A DNA stretch of 64,000 bases from Orobanche coerulescens (taxonomy: Eukaryota > Streptophyta > Magnoliopsida > Lamiales > Orobanchaceae), in assembly GCA_033398695.1 (NCBI GenBank), contig CM065818.1, positions 84,130,092 through 84,194,091 of the forward strand, read 5' to 3'. A model generated the notes under the pieces. It saw only the letters and a list, made by a program, of their open reading frames with translations. It ran no database searches and had not been told where the DNA came from. The position numbers were made by a program, and so were the translations under genes. Shown here piece after piece: positions 1 to 10,392 of the stretch (position 1 is the first letter of the stretch; each line of letters opens with the position of its first letter).

Positions 1-849
1 TTGGAAACCTTTATGCTTAACGTGAAATGGTAATGTATATTGTGTGTGATTGCTCACCTCGGGAGGGTCCGATGGGATCACGGAGGGAATCCAATGGTAT
101 AGCCCTGGATTCACGAGTTTGTTTCGCTAGCCAGCTCGGGAGGGTCCTTAGGGATCACGGAGCGGGATAAATGGTATAGCCCTGTTCCCAAGGCGATGCG
201 TGTGCGTGATTTGTTTTATAATATGGCCAGCTCGGGAGGGTCCTTAGGGATCATGGAGCGGGATCAATTGTATAGCCCTGTTCCCATGGCAAATTGTTTG
301 ACTGTTTATTTCCGGAAAAGACATGTCTGGTTTTGGTTTTTGAAATGATACTGGTGCATGTACTATGAAATGTGTAAGCGATTGGTTTGCCTTGATTACT
401 TGTACTAGCGTAATTGCTAACCCCTTTGGGGGACCCGTTTTGGGGAAATTCTTGTTATGGATTTCAGGTTATGATTATCCGGACGAGCGAGCACTGGGAC
501 AGTACGAGGATGTTGGCCAGGGTCGTTGACATGTGCATTTGAGTCTTCTTATTTCTTTTGTCCATTTCGATATGGTTGTTCCCACAGTTTTAAACTTATA
601 GTTTGTACTCGCGAGTACTTAGGTTTTCATTTCAAACTCCGTATTGTATCACCTTAAATTGTTACAATGTTGGATGATGCTTATTTCGCCGGATGCTCCG
701 GGCATATCTTTATATGTCATATTATTAAAATGTGTGTCCTCGCTAACCAAGATGGTTAGTCGAGTGGGGTTTTTCTTGTTGTAGCCTGGTGGGTCCCATG
801 TAGGGGTCCACGGCGCTGTAGTATACTCCGAATATCTCGGGGTGTTACA
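1..849 (+). mobile_element. Ty3-gypsy LTR, 3' part (window edge)
   Basis: The sequence has the layout of the other gypsy LTRs in this window: tandem repeats, a C-rich/G-rich inverted repeat at about 420-445 (CCCC TTT GGGG), a CAGG block, a GGTGGGTCCC...GGGGTCC stretch, then the LTR terminus TGTTACA at 843-849. The 5' end lies outside the window. Directly after 849 the sequence switches to copia LTR. No primer-binding site follows, so this is a solo LTR, a 3' LTR, or a truncated copy. No coding is seen. Family assignment rests on architecture and the TGTTACA end, not on a search. Confidence 0.75.
51..295 (+). repeat. Three imperfect tandem repeats in gypsy LTR
   Basis: Three units of roughly 80-95 bp start near 51, 131 and 226. 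Each contains GCTCGGGAGGGTCC (or CACCTCGGGAGGG), GGGATCAC/TGGAG and TATAGCCCTG. Copies 2 and 3 are closest. They sit about 125 bp before the hairpin-like CCCC/GGGG element, the position where other gypsy LTRs in this window carry unrelated tandem repeats. Confidence 0.8.
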
Positions 850-899
850 CCTTATTGGATAAGGGGGTCGGCACTCGAAAGGTATATAGCTCAAATACT
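850..899 (+). mobile_element. Plus-strand copia LTR, left piece
   Basis: This short piece matches the reverse complement of the Copia-1 LTR around 15001-15055 (CTTATTGGATAAGGGGGTCGG). It continues after Copia-1 at 15225, so it is host sequence into which Copia-1 inserted. The beginning of this LTR is missing: it abuts the TGTTACA end of a gypsy LTR at 849. Confidence 0.85.
895..899. repeat. Target-site duplication of Copia-1 (ATACT)
   Basis: ATACT stands immediately before the LTR start at 900 and again at 15220-15224 immediately after the other LTR. A perfect 5-bp duplication is the expected mark of LTR-retrotransposon integration and fixes the element ends. Confidence 0.95.
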
Positions 900-2884
900 T
901 GTTGGGATTCGGTGCCTAAAACGAAGGCCCAGCAGAAGCGGTAAAACGAAAATTAATTCGATCCGAATCCCTACGAGGATCGATGGAGCTACGTATATAC
1001 GAATATCAAAAACGAATTCACAAGAGATATAGAAACTCACCCTTGTAGTCCGTTGATTAGATGGATAACATTCTCTTGAGCTATTCCCCAAGCTTTGCTT
1101 GATCTCTACGAATCTATTCCGCTACAAGCCCTTGAACGATCCAACGCCGAAAGCACCGCATCTCTACTTGCCACGCACCGGATAAACGACCGGAATGACG
1201 ATCACCTTGCTATCCTCCGAGGATACGGCTAGAGATAAGTGATGAAGCTATATATGTAAATATTACTACACTCTAAGTGTTTTAATCTTACTCTCTCTTT
1301 TATTTCTCAATTTTTCTCCAAGAAAAATCAAGAGTTTGATGAATAAAGAAGAAGATGATGAAGATGACTTCTCTCTCTCTTTCCTCTCAAAACTCACGTT
1401 GAAAAATGGCTTGGAATCAATAGTGAGAGATGTCTTCATCTTCATTTATTCAACTCTCCACATGCACATCTCATTATTATGAGAATCAAAGCCCCACCAC
1501 CTCAATGATCAACCATTAAAGAATGGAACAATGGTCCATATGAAAGTGGGTGGAAATGTGGGGGGGCGGCCGATGTAGAAATCGGACAAGTTCGGTTCGT
1601 TTCGGACTCCCGCGAGTCCAAACAGATAAACTCTAATTCCGTATCGATGTATTTATATCGATTAATTAATCCAATTAATTAAACATATCAAATACAAAAT
1701 AATATAATTAATTTCTCCAAGAAATAATTATATACATGAATTAAATTAATCACCCAGTAATTTATTTAATTCATTAGGCCGTAAATCAATTTATCCAATA
1801 AATCGATTTTAACATCCAATGTTCCAAAATTAGATATCCAATATCTAATATTCATAATGAGAGAATTAGCTTGATTCATTTCGTTGTCAATCCTATTGCG
1901 CGATTCGGTAGGTTCGTCTCAGTCAGCAATGGGAGGAAACAAAGAGTAGTAGCACCACCTAGCCAGCCTGGCGGCCTACACTGTACCCCAACTGAGAACG
2001 AATGATTGGGATCATTCAAGAACCATTCTGTCGTGAATACCAGTATACGTATAAACCCTTCTTTCAAATGTCCCGATCAAGTTATGGGGTCAGGGTCAGT
2101 CAAACCCCATCTGTACTTGACGCTATGCATGCGTTAAATCAAATAGAGATCATCGAGCTCTCGCGTATCTAATACAGCTAGCTCCAATGCTTTGGACAAA
2201 GACTTATGATCTCATATGCCAATAACCGCATAGGACATATAACCCGTTCACTAACAGGAGAAAGAATTCTATCTTGGTATTCAGTAGGACCTGTTACTTG
2301 CCCATCAAGATGCACGTCGAGGTTGACCCCCGCCTCCAGTTTACAGGGTCGAACTACTCTAATGAAAATCTTGACGTCACAAGCACATCCCTACTAAATC
2401 CTCAAGTCGAAGGTTCACGAATACCTATCACAACCTTTCGATTCCATCATTGACTGTCCCAGAGTGAAATCCGTGTGACGAATCGAGGTTGAGTCGGTTC
2501 GAGTATACTAATCCAATTAGCATACCTATAACGTGTGCTCCCACTAACCATTAGTGTTCGAAAGGCACTCTCCTTGTCAAAGAACATGTCATACAAGTCT
2601 TCACATAAACTTAACGCCCAGTCAAATTTCATTGACTTGCGAACGATTAAGTATTTGAGCTATAAACATTTCCAATGCCGACCCCCTTATCCAATAAGGA
2701 GTGGAACGTTTTGCTCTCAAATACACGGACTAGTTTCTACATGAATATTTACGAGTTAGGAATGCCAGTAACTACAAGTAAATAAAGAAACATCCATTGC
2801 CTTATATAGACGATTTACATAATAACAAGTACAATACCCTCACTCAACATCCTCTGAGTGGCATTCGAGGGCATACTCCTAACA
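900..2884 (-). repeat. Copia-1 3' LTR
   Basis: On the plus strand it reads TGTTGGGATTC to CCTAACA, so TG and CA termini are present. It matches 13262-15219 over its whole length with scattered substitutions. A stretch of roughly 28 bp near 1108-1135 is absent from the other copy near 13475. No coding. Confidence 0.93.
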
Positions 2885-2896
2885 ATCTCCCACTTG
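2885..2896 (-). promoter_or_regulatory. Polypurine tract of Copia-1
   Basis: Read on the minus strand, GTGGGAGAT lies directly upstream of the 3' LTR start TGTTAGGAG. This is the usual place of the plus-strand DNA primer. Copia-2 has the same arrangement (GTGGAAGAT) at 21529. Confidence 0.8.
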
Positions 2897-2899
2897 CAC

Positions 2900-4051
2900 T
2901 CAATGCCACACACCATGGTATCTAATACCCATGTTCTCCAGATGACGCTCCAAGCTAGTCTGAGAAAGTGGCTTGGTCAGTGGATCGGCGACGTTGTCGG
3001 CCAAGTCTACTCTGTGCAGCATAATGTATCCCTTGCGAACAAATTCTCTTACGAGATGATACTTCCTCTCAATATGTTTGGTGCTTATGTGAAACCTCGG
3101 CTTCTTGGCCTGCGCTACAGCTCTGTCGTTATCGCAGTACAGCGGAACAGGCAGCTCAGCACATGGTATCACTTGAAGTTCTCCCAGAAACTTCTTAATC
3201 CAGAACCCTTCCTTAGAAGCCTCCGAGGCTGCTTGATACTCAGCCTGACAGGTGGAATCAGCAGTCGCGCTTTGCTTGGTGCCACGCCAAGATACTGCTC
3301 CTCCATTAAGAGTAAATATGTAGCCAAAAGTAGACATCGAGTCGTCCTTCAGTCCTTGGAAGTCCGAATCAGTGAATCCCACCACATCCAATTCTCCACC
3401 GCCATACATCAGAACCATATCTCTAGTCCTTCTTAAGTACTTGAGAACATTCTTTACGGCAGTCCAATGTTCCCTACCTGGGTTTGCCTGAAACCTACTC
3501 ACCACGCTTACAGCATGTGCGATGTCAGGTCTTGTACACAACATAGCATACACAAGGCTACCCACGGACGAAGCATATGGTATATTACTCATTTCCTTTC
3601 GTTGTTCCTCACTTTGAGGACACATCTTCAAGGTGAGTTTTATTCCATGTCCCAACGGTAGGAACCCTCTTTTAGAATCATCCATCTTAAATCGCTTTAA
3701 GATTTTATCTATATAGAGGGATTGGGAAAGACCTATTGTTCTCTTCGCTCTATCCCGGTAGAGCCGAATACCAAGAATATAGGTAGTTTTTCCCAAGTCT
3801 TTCATGGATAAATTACTCGAAATCCAAGCTTTTACAGAACTGAGCATTCCCACATCATTTCCTATTAGTAGAATGTCATCTACATATAGTACTAAGAATG
3901 CGATCTTGCTCCCACTAACCCTCTTGTATACAAAAGGTTCCTCTTCATTTTGCACGAAGTCAAACTCTTTGACCGCCTCGTCGAAACGAAGGTTCCAACT
4001 ACGCGATGCTTGCTTCAGTCCATAAATGGAACGCTGAAGCTTGCACACTTT
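2900..4051 (-). pseudogene. pol: Copia-1 reverse transcriptase (C-terminal part) and RNase H
   Basis: This uninterrupted frame covers the later part of the copia polyprotein, which copies element RNA to DNA and degrades the RNA strand. Visible marks in order: [12 protein letters not shown], the RT catalytic box LYVDDILLIGND, YASSVGSLVYAMLCTRPDI, the RNase H acidic residues FTDSDF, the Glu in CQAEYQAASEA and the Asp in YCDNDRAV, and the C-terminal IERKYH and ADPLTKPL blocks ending GIRYHGVWH. The frame is joined to the upstream RT part only through a non-triplet deletion near 4050, where Copia-2 has about five extra codons, so this copy cannot make a full product. Confidence 0.93.
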
Positions 4052-5049
4052 CGGACACAAAACCTTTAGGCTGCTCCATATAGATTTCCTCCTCGAGGAA
4101 TCCATTAAGGAAAGCCGTCTTTACGTCTATTTGCCATATCTCATAATCGTGGTAGGCAGCTATAGCAAGCATCATGCGAATAGACTTGATCATGGCTACG
4201 GGCGAGAAGGTATCGTGGTAATTGATCCCTTCCTTCTGGGTATAACCCTTTGCCACAAGTCTGGCCTTATAGGCGTCAACCTTGCCTTCACCATCAGTCT
4301 TTCTCTTGTAGATCCACTTGTTCCCAATATGCACTATGCTCTTGGGGCGGTCTACTAGAGTCCAGACCTGATTGGCATGCATCGAGTCTATCTCAGCTTC
4401 CATAGCTTCACGCCATTTTGCGGAGTCTACATCCACCATTGCTTGGTCATAGGTCGTCGGGTCGGTCTCTTGGCTATCACTTGGAACCTCATGGAGACCC
4501 AGCTCCTCCAAGTGCACAAGCCCACACCTCTCAGGTAAATGAGACACCCTACAAGACATACGAGGTGGTTGTACTTGTGTTTCAGATGGTTCGGTTCCAG
4601 TTTCTTGCATAGGTGTCTCCCGAGGAGTTTCATTGTATTCTTCTAAAGAAATACTTCTACCTGCTCCGCCTTCCTGAATGAACTCATCCTCCAGGAAGTG
4701 TGCTTGTAAAGCAAAAACGATCCTTCGATCTTCGGGCATGTAGAATAGATATCCCATCGTCCCAGACGGGAATCCAATGAAACGTCCCTTCGCATACCTA
4801 GCTTCCAACTTTTCCACCTTAGTCTTCTTGACATAAGCGGGACATCCCCAAATCCTAATATGATTAAGACTTGGTTTCCTTCCTTCCCACATCTCATGTG
4901 GAGTTTTAGGAACGGATTTGGAAAGACATATGTTCAAGATATACGCGGCAGTCAGGAGTGCATACCCCCACAGGTAAATCGGCAAGTCAGTATAGCCCAG
5001 CATGGAACGGACCATGTTCAACAGGGTCCGGTTCCTTCTTTCTCACACA
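4052..5049 (-). pseudogene. pol: Copia-1 integrase C-terminus and RT N-terminal part
   Basis: The frame starts inside the integrase after the CACTA insertion ([53 protein letters not shown]). It continues through the Ser/Thr/Pro-rich linker into the RT N-terminus ([66 protein letters not shown]), which contains the first catalytic Asp of RT. After [11 protein letters not shown] it goes out of frame. Upstream it is cut at 5050 by the CACTA element and resumes at 9797. Confidence 0.92.
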
Positions 5050-5225
5050 CACTACTACAAAAACAGCATTTACTGACACTTAGTTTTTGACACTTTATCA
5101 AAAGTGTCAGTAACTTCAGACATTTGTCTCATTTTTTTTTTTTACATAATTGTGTCATAAGATACTGACACTTGAGTATCAGTAACTTGAGTATCAAAAT
5201 TTACCGACACTTAAATATCAATAAT
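5050..5225. repeat. Left TIR and subterminal repeats of the CACTA element
   Basis: The end CACTACTACA is followed by about six copies of TACTGACACT or its complement, some degenerate (TACCGACACTT, TTGACACTTT). In En/Spm-like elements such subterminal repeats bind the element-encoded TNPA protein. There are markedly fewer here than at the right end. Confidence 0.85.
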
Positions 5226-5280
5226 AAAAAAAACTCAATTTATTTAAATCATATTATTTATTTATAATACTTCGTAACCC

Positions 5281-5411
5281 TACTCAATCGATAGAAGTAT
5301 CTCTCTCTCCCTCATTTACATCACGCCGCCCCCATCCTCACATTCACCAACGACTGTTCTTCTTCGATCTCCGGCGGGTTCCTTCCCTGTCTTCCGCAAA
5401 ATCTTCCTCAG
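5281..5411 (+). other. Possible captured 5'-UTR-like exon ending in a splice donor
   Basis: A CT-rich stretch (CTCTCTCTCCCTC, CTTCTTCGATCTCCGG) ends in CTCAG followed by GTAAAC, the look of a plant first non-coding exon and its donor site. It precedes the glycosyltransferase-like exons on the same strand and could be its leader exon, but no reading frame supports this. Confidence 0.35.
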
Positions 5412-6842
5412 GTAAACACTCTGTCTCTAATTATTTTCATCTATTTCATTCTTCTCTAACCCTTTTCATCTGTTATGGTTGATTAATTCTGAAAAAACTA
5501 GTCCCTATCTCCCTCTTCTTCATTCGCTCGCCAACACGGGTGTTCTTTACTGAGTCTGAAGGTTAGATTTTTCTTCCTCTTGTTTGATATCATATTATTT
5601 TAGTTCAGATGCTTAGTATGTTTAGTGAAAATCAATCTGATATGGAGGGGAGAGTGATGGTTTGTGCCTCATTGGAGATGGGAAGATAAGAACAGGCGAT
5701 TTTGTTTATATCCTTGAGGTTTGAGGGTAGCAATGCTTGTTCAAGAATTTTTCCAATATCCTTTGGTAGCATCTTTCCAAAAACCCTAATTGCTTCTTTT
5801 ACTAGTGTCTATTGTTTTTTTCTGAAATTTTCATTGATATATGATGATTTGTGAGGTTTTCATTGATATATATCGTTTTTTTTTAATCTGAGTTTGCATT
5901 TTTTTATTTTTTTATTTAATTGAGAAAGATAAAGAAAGATGAGTTTCAAAGAGGAGGGAGAAAATGAAAGGGCTGATATGAGGAAGCCATTTTTTACATT
6001 CATTTCATATTGGTAGATTTTGATTTAATTGTCTTTCTTAGTATCCACTTTTGTTTATTTCATCCTTCCATTATTATTTTTGTCAACTTTCACAATGATG
6101 TAATGTAGCCTTAACCTCAACAAACTATAAATCCAACGTCACCTCTCATTCACCAAAATTGTCTTTTTTGTAAACTTATATATTTGTAAATGGAATAATT
6201 TATGAATGTTTACCTACGGATATAATGATCATTTATATCTTACATGGTTCTAAATCGGGATCCGATCGGCCTTCCAACATGGCATGTTCGGCCTTCGTCT
6301 CCCCTAACGTTGTAAGAATATTTTCTACTAAAAATCTAAAATTGATATGCTATGCTGGTTTTAAAGACTTGGTAAAGTTCATGTAGAACATTAGTATTCA
6401 TCGGATAGTTGGAGATATAAGGCGAGAATAAGTAGCGATGATTGATGTGGTGGAGCTTATTGCTAACGAGTGTATTTAAAAGCAGTATTCGGCCTTGTTT
6501 ATTATCATCTCTTCATATTGTTTTTGCATGTTTAATCTCTGTTATTGTTTTCGACCCTTAATCGGCTTGGACTCAACGGGTATGGCTTTAGCAAAGAAGT
6601 TGTTGAGTGCCGGTAATTTTGTAGTAAATGTTTTTTAACGGACTTCTCTATCTTGAAAACCTCGTTAGTTTTGGACTTGAATCAACTCCTCCCATGCGAA
6701 ATATTTTGTCTTGGTAAATTGATTGCTTTAAGTATAGAGTATGTTTTGAGACATGCATTGCATAACAACCGAGTTGAAACCGAGATCACCAAATCAACTC
6801 TTTTCTTTTTCTTGATGGGAGTGTAAATGGGTTCACTTGAAA
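5412..6842 (+). other. AT-rich interior of the CACTA element, nothing recognised
   Basis: This stretch is T-rich and intron-like with no convincing reading frame. If the exon-like piece before it and the exon at 6843 come from one captured gene, this would be its first intron plus other captured or filler sequence. Confidence 0.4.
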
Positions 6843-7509
6843 ATGGCGGCCATTGAAGAGGGACCACCATTTCTGCGTTCTTCTTCTTCATCTCTTAGAA
6901 ATAACGGTAGCTCTAACGGTAATATCAAAGGGTTATTATTGGGGCGGAGGAGCGGATCAAGATTCGCAAGATTTGTACTCTGCAAGAAGATTGACTATCT
7001 GCGGTTGATCCGTGGGTGGCCGTTTTCTTCTTCTTCATTGTTTTCTGTTCAGTTTTCTACTTGCCGGCTCTGTGAGTATGGAAGTAAAATCAAGAACCCC
7101 GTGGTTTCTTTGGATTATTTTGGTGAAGATTTGAATTTTGAGCCTTTGAAAACTTGGACAAGTTTAGTGTAGTGAGAGAAAGTGTCGCTCAAGCGGTTTG
7201 TGAGATTTGGTTACAGAAAACCAAAGCTTTCCTTGGTAATCACTGTGATATTCTTGTTTCTTGGTTTCAATGAGTTTGTTAATTCAATTTGAAGGGAAAG
7301 AAAATGGAATCTTGGTTGGTGTGTGTGTGTGTGTGTGTAAATTTGGGTTTGTGGCTTAGAAGTTGGAGCAGTGTTGTTGAAAGAGTGTTTATTTTCTATG
7401 TTTACATGTGTTTTGTAGGTTTTCGCAGATCTGCGGATTGATCATTATCAGATACTAATGGTGACAGTTGCTAATGCATTGCTCGAAATCGGATACGAAA
7501 TTGAGGTTG
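6843..7509 (+). pseudogene. Captured fragment of a plant glycosyltransferase-like gene (two exons)
   Basis: Exon 1 (6843-7235) starts MAAIEEGPPFLR and contains RFARFVLCKKIDYL. Shifted frames then give a hydrophobic stretch ending FLLAGSV, and later FGEDLNFEPLK and RFGYRKP. It ends at a GTAAT donor. The intron 7236-7418 holds a GT microsatellite and ends TTTGTAG. Exon 2 (7419-7509) reads VFADLRIDHYQIL then MVTVANALLEIGYEIE. These blocks match my memory of the N-terminus of the plant GT4/group-1-type glycosyltransferases represented by Arabidopsis At4g01210 and At5g04480: cytosolic tail, single membrane anchor, then LVFADLLVD and MVTVANALLEIGYEI. At least one frameshift lies in the anchor segment and the rest of the gene is absent. 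Its intron and position inside the CACTA element point to capture from genomic DNA. Confidence 0.72.
7317..7338 (+). repeat. (GT)n microsatellite
   Basis: About eleven GT/TG dinucleotides in the intron of the captured glycosyltransferase fragment. Confidence 0.9.
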
Positions 7510-7861
7510 TTAATTAGTCAATTATTATTTTTTTTTTCATATTTGTACTTATTTTTTGGTTGGAAAATAGAACTTGGTAGTTTGAGGTACTTGTCTTTCT
7601 TGTCATTGTGATTATGCCCCTCCCATTTGGTCTCTCTTGTCATTGTGATTATGCTCCTCCCATTTTATATCTGAATATGTATAAACGATGTATGTATAAA
7701 AGTAAAGCTCTAAAGAGCTCAAGTATATTTGCTTATATAGCCGAGTAGGCGATTCTAGATTGACTTACGGTCTCACAGTGCTGGTCACCGTGACTTTTCT
7801 CCTCTTGATTAGATCGGCAACTATTATTTTCGTCTAATAACAACATCGGTTTGGGAATCAG
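7510..7861 (+). other. Intron-like spacer between captured gene fragments
   Basis: No reading frame is recognised. A directly repeated phrase (CTCTTGTCATTGTGATTATGC, two copies near 7600 and 7635, each followed by CCTCCCATTT) stands out. The stretch ends at CAG before the sugar-transporter-like exon. Confidence 0.4.
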
Positions 7862-7950
7862 TTCTCGTTATTTGGTTCCTTGTCGAATGTGGGAGCTATG
7901 GTTGGGGCAATAGCTAGTGGTCGATTGCTCAAGACATTGGGCGAAAAGGG
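7862..7950 (+). pseudogene. Captured exon of an ERD6-like sugar transporter gene
   Basis: The exon reads [20 protein letters not shown] and then [10 protein letters not shown]. It is bounded by an upstream CAG (acceptor) at 7859-7861 and a downstream GTATGTG (donor) at 7951. The phrase [16 protein letters not shown] is, from memory, characteristic of the early membrane segments of plant ERD6-like (ESL) monosaccharide transporters of the major facilitator family, where the usual continuation is QIAEYIGRKG. The part after IASG has diverged. Only about 30 residues are present, so this is a captured fragment. It is unrelated to the glycosyltransferase piece just upstream, so the CACTA element collected exons from at least two loci. 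Confidence 0.7.
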
Positions 7951-9474
7951 GTATGTGTAAGAATATTGTTTTCCCCTTCGGAATATATTGATGTATAACC
8001 CTACAAATAAAAGGTGTGTATAATTTAGAAGACAGTTGGGATTTTTTTGTAATTAGACTAAAATTCGCTTTTTTTTTGGTGACGGTATGGTTTGCCATTT
8101 GTGTCGCCGAACAATGCTTGTGTTGATCATAAACGGGACCGGATCGCCATTGAATTCGTCTACACATCGATATTCGCGGCGAAGAAGGAGAAGGGAAAGA
8201 TTGTGGGGGTAGCTGGCCATTGTACTCATTTTGGAACCATTGCTTTCGTTTCTATGTTTGCTCTCCATGGCAATGGCAGAAGCTTTTACGTGGTGTAACG
8301 ACCACTATTTTCTCCATCATTATGTATGGTTCACCTTTGACAATCATTGTAAGTTTTTCGTTTTGTTCTTCTATCCCTTTTTCTCTTTGATATGTTTTTT
8401 GTTTTTGTTATTTTCTTTACTTTTTAGGGTGATTATTATTGAAACCAACCCCGAGGTTTCACCTAATTAATAAGAAAAGCGACAGTTTTCTTATCCCGAT
8501 GTTGATTAAAAATCTCACATTTTTATTAAAAATTTACATCGTGGAAAAATCGACGATCGCCACAAGCTTATCGTGGAGGCAATGGATGATCTGGCCGTAG
8601 ATCTCGCCTGGCGCGAGGCATTCGTCGATACCAAGCGATCAGTGGTGTGATCGATGCCTATTTCAGCTCGATAGCTCCGTCGAATCGTGGGTCGTTGGAT
8701 CGTCCGTTTCTTCGTCGCCGGGCCGTTGTTCAAGAGAAGCGGTAGGGATCGGCACATGAGATTAGCTCCACTAAGCGGTGTGTCCGGTTGGCATGGCTAA
8801 TCGTATTGCTTCTTCTTCTACTTATTTATATGATATTGGCAATGGATTGGTACTCCATGATTTCACTATATTGCTTATGTTTTTATCGTACTTGGTGCAA
8901 TTATGTGACATTTCTAGTGTATCTTCTTGTTTTTCGCCAATCCCATGTGATGGATCTGATATATCTTTGGCAATTGACTCTTCTTATCACCTTTTTGATT
9001 GGGGATGATGGAATTGGAGGGTGAGGCCGAGATTGGGGATGATGGAATTGGAGGGTGAGACTTGGCAATTGACTCTTCTTATCACTCTTGTTATCATTGT
9101 ATTTTGCATTGTATGCTCAAGTTGATGGAGATTGTTAGAGCTGGAGGATATTTTGTGTTGATGGAGATTGTTGTTGATGGTTATCAATGTATTTTGCATT
9201 GTATTTTGCTTATTATCAATGCTTATGGACATTGTTAGAGCTGGAGGATTTTTTTTTTTTTTGAGGTTTGGCAGCACATTTGGGATGCTAATTGGTTTTG
9301 TATTGCTTGGTTTTGTATTGCTCTTTTTAAGTGCATTGCATTTGGGATGTTTTATAATTGAATTATGTTTGAAAATTTCAATTTATGGTATTTTTTTCAT
9401 GTAATTAAACAAAAAATGTAGTATTCATAAAAATAGAATTGAGATAAAAATATTTTTTTTTAACAAATCTGAGC
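7951..9474. other. CACTA interior of unknown origin
   Basis: No family is recognised. A frame at about 8092-8298 (with KKEKGKIVGVAGHC) and low-complexity T-rich frames further on are not convincing genes. Between 9001 and 9260 short phrases recur (TTGATGGAGATTGTTAGAGCTGGAGG and variants, TATTTTGCATTGTAT), suggesting slipped duplications. GC content rises near 8500-8760, a hint of further captured exon sequence that I cannot name. Confidence 0.4.
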
Positions 9475-9793
9475 ATATACTGACACTAAAATAGTGTCAG
9501 TAATTTTTTTTACTGACACTTTATAATAGTGTCAGTAATGCTAAAGCCAGAACATACTGACACTAAAGTTTAGTGTCAGTAAAAAAATTAATTACTGACA
9601 CTATTTTAGTGTCAGTAAAAAAAAATACTGACGCTATTTTAGTGTCAGTATTTACTGACACCTTGTATTACTGACACTAATTTTTAGTGTCAGTATTTTC
9701 TGGCTTTAGCATTACTGACACTATTACAAGGTGTCAGTAAAATTAATTACTGACACTAAAATAGTGTCAGTAAAGGGGAAAACTGTACTAGTG
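9475..9793. repeat. Right TIR and dense subterminal repeats of the CACTA element
   Basis: About eight inverted pairs of TACTGACACT...AGTGTCAGTA separated by short AT-rich loops fill this stretch and end in the terminus GTACTAGTG. The pairs are near-perfect palindromes, so the whole block could fold strongly. Such repeats are the transposase-accessory binding sites of En/Spm-type elements. Confidence 0.9.
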
Positions 9794-9796
9794 ACA

Positions 9797-10392
9797 CCAT
9801 TTAACTGAGGAGTACCTAGAGGTGTTAGTTGTGAAACTATTCCATGTTCCTTAAGGAACTCATCAAACTCCGTACTCATATACTCCCCACCTCGGTCCGA
9901 CCGAAGTGCTTTGATATGATTACCAGTTTGTTTCTCGACTAGGGCCTTGAATTCTTGGAATTTCTCAAAGGCCTCGGATTTATGTTTCATTAAGTATACA
10001 TAACCATACCTAGTATGATCATCTGTAAACGTAATGAAATATTGATAACCGTCACGTGCTGCTTCTAAAGCACCACAAACGTCAGTATGGATTAATCCCA
10101 GTTTATCAGCGGCTCTTTCAAAAGTCCCTGTGAAGGGGGACTTGGTCATTTTGCCTTTAAGGCAAGATTCACAAGTAGGAAAGGGCTCCGATCCCAATAG
10201 ACCCATAAGTCCATCTTTTTCCACCTTGTAAACCTTGGTCTCACCAACATGACCAAGTCTAAGATGCCATTTCAAAACTTGATTAGTTTCATCCCTACCA
10301 CGTTTTCTAGTCATAGTATTCACAACTACTTTGTTGCTGAGATTTAGATGATACAATCCATTCAACAATGTAGCAGTACCTACTAGTTTATT
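9797..10392 (-). pseudogene. pol: Copia-1 GAG-pre-integrase zinc region and integrase catalytic core
   Basis: The frame continues the polyprotein after an in-frame TGA at 10393-10395. It shows the integrase zinc-binding pattern (LRLGHVGETKVYK, then CESCLKGK), the first catalytic Asp in IHTDVCGALEAARDG, FITFTDDHTRYGYVY, and the second Asp in SDRGGEYMSTEFDEFLKEHG. Then PLGTPQLNGV leads into the CACTA terminus at 9793. The catalytic Glu segment lies beyond the insertion. The normal role is insertion of element DNA into the host genome. The insertion and the stop inactivate it. Confidence 0.92.

Larger units (their letters stand above)
5050..9793. mobile_element. Non-autonomous CACTA (En/Spm) transposon carrying host gene fragments (Pack-CACTA)
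   Basis: The left end reads CACTACTACA and the right end, reverse-complemented, CACTAGTACA. Both lead into TTTACTGACACT, so terminal inverted repeats starting CACTA are present. A 3-bp duplication ACA lies at 5047-5049 and 9794-9796, the standard CACTA target duplication. Removing the element and one ACA gives sequence that matches the uninterrupted copy at 58249-58264. Both ends carry many TACTGACAC/GTGTCAGTA subterminal repeats. No transposase (TNPD or TNPA) coding is recognisable. The interior contains spliced fragments of at least two host genes, so this is a gene-capturing deletion derivative mobilised in trans. Confidence 0.92.

Noticed and set aside
2858..3436. Plus-strand frame of 192 codons
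   Set aside because: It is the antisense shadow of the Copia-1 RT-RNase H frame, which has clear catalytic motifs.
8092..8298. Possible small gene inside the CACTA element
   Set aside because: No recognised domain, no splice or start context, and an equally long antisense frame; kept only as unassigned interior.
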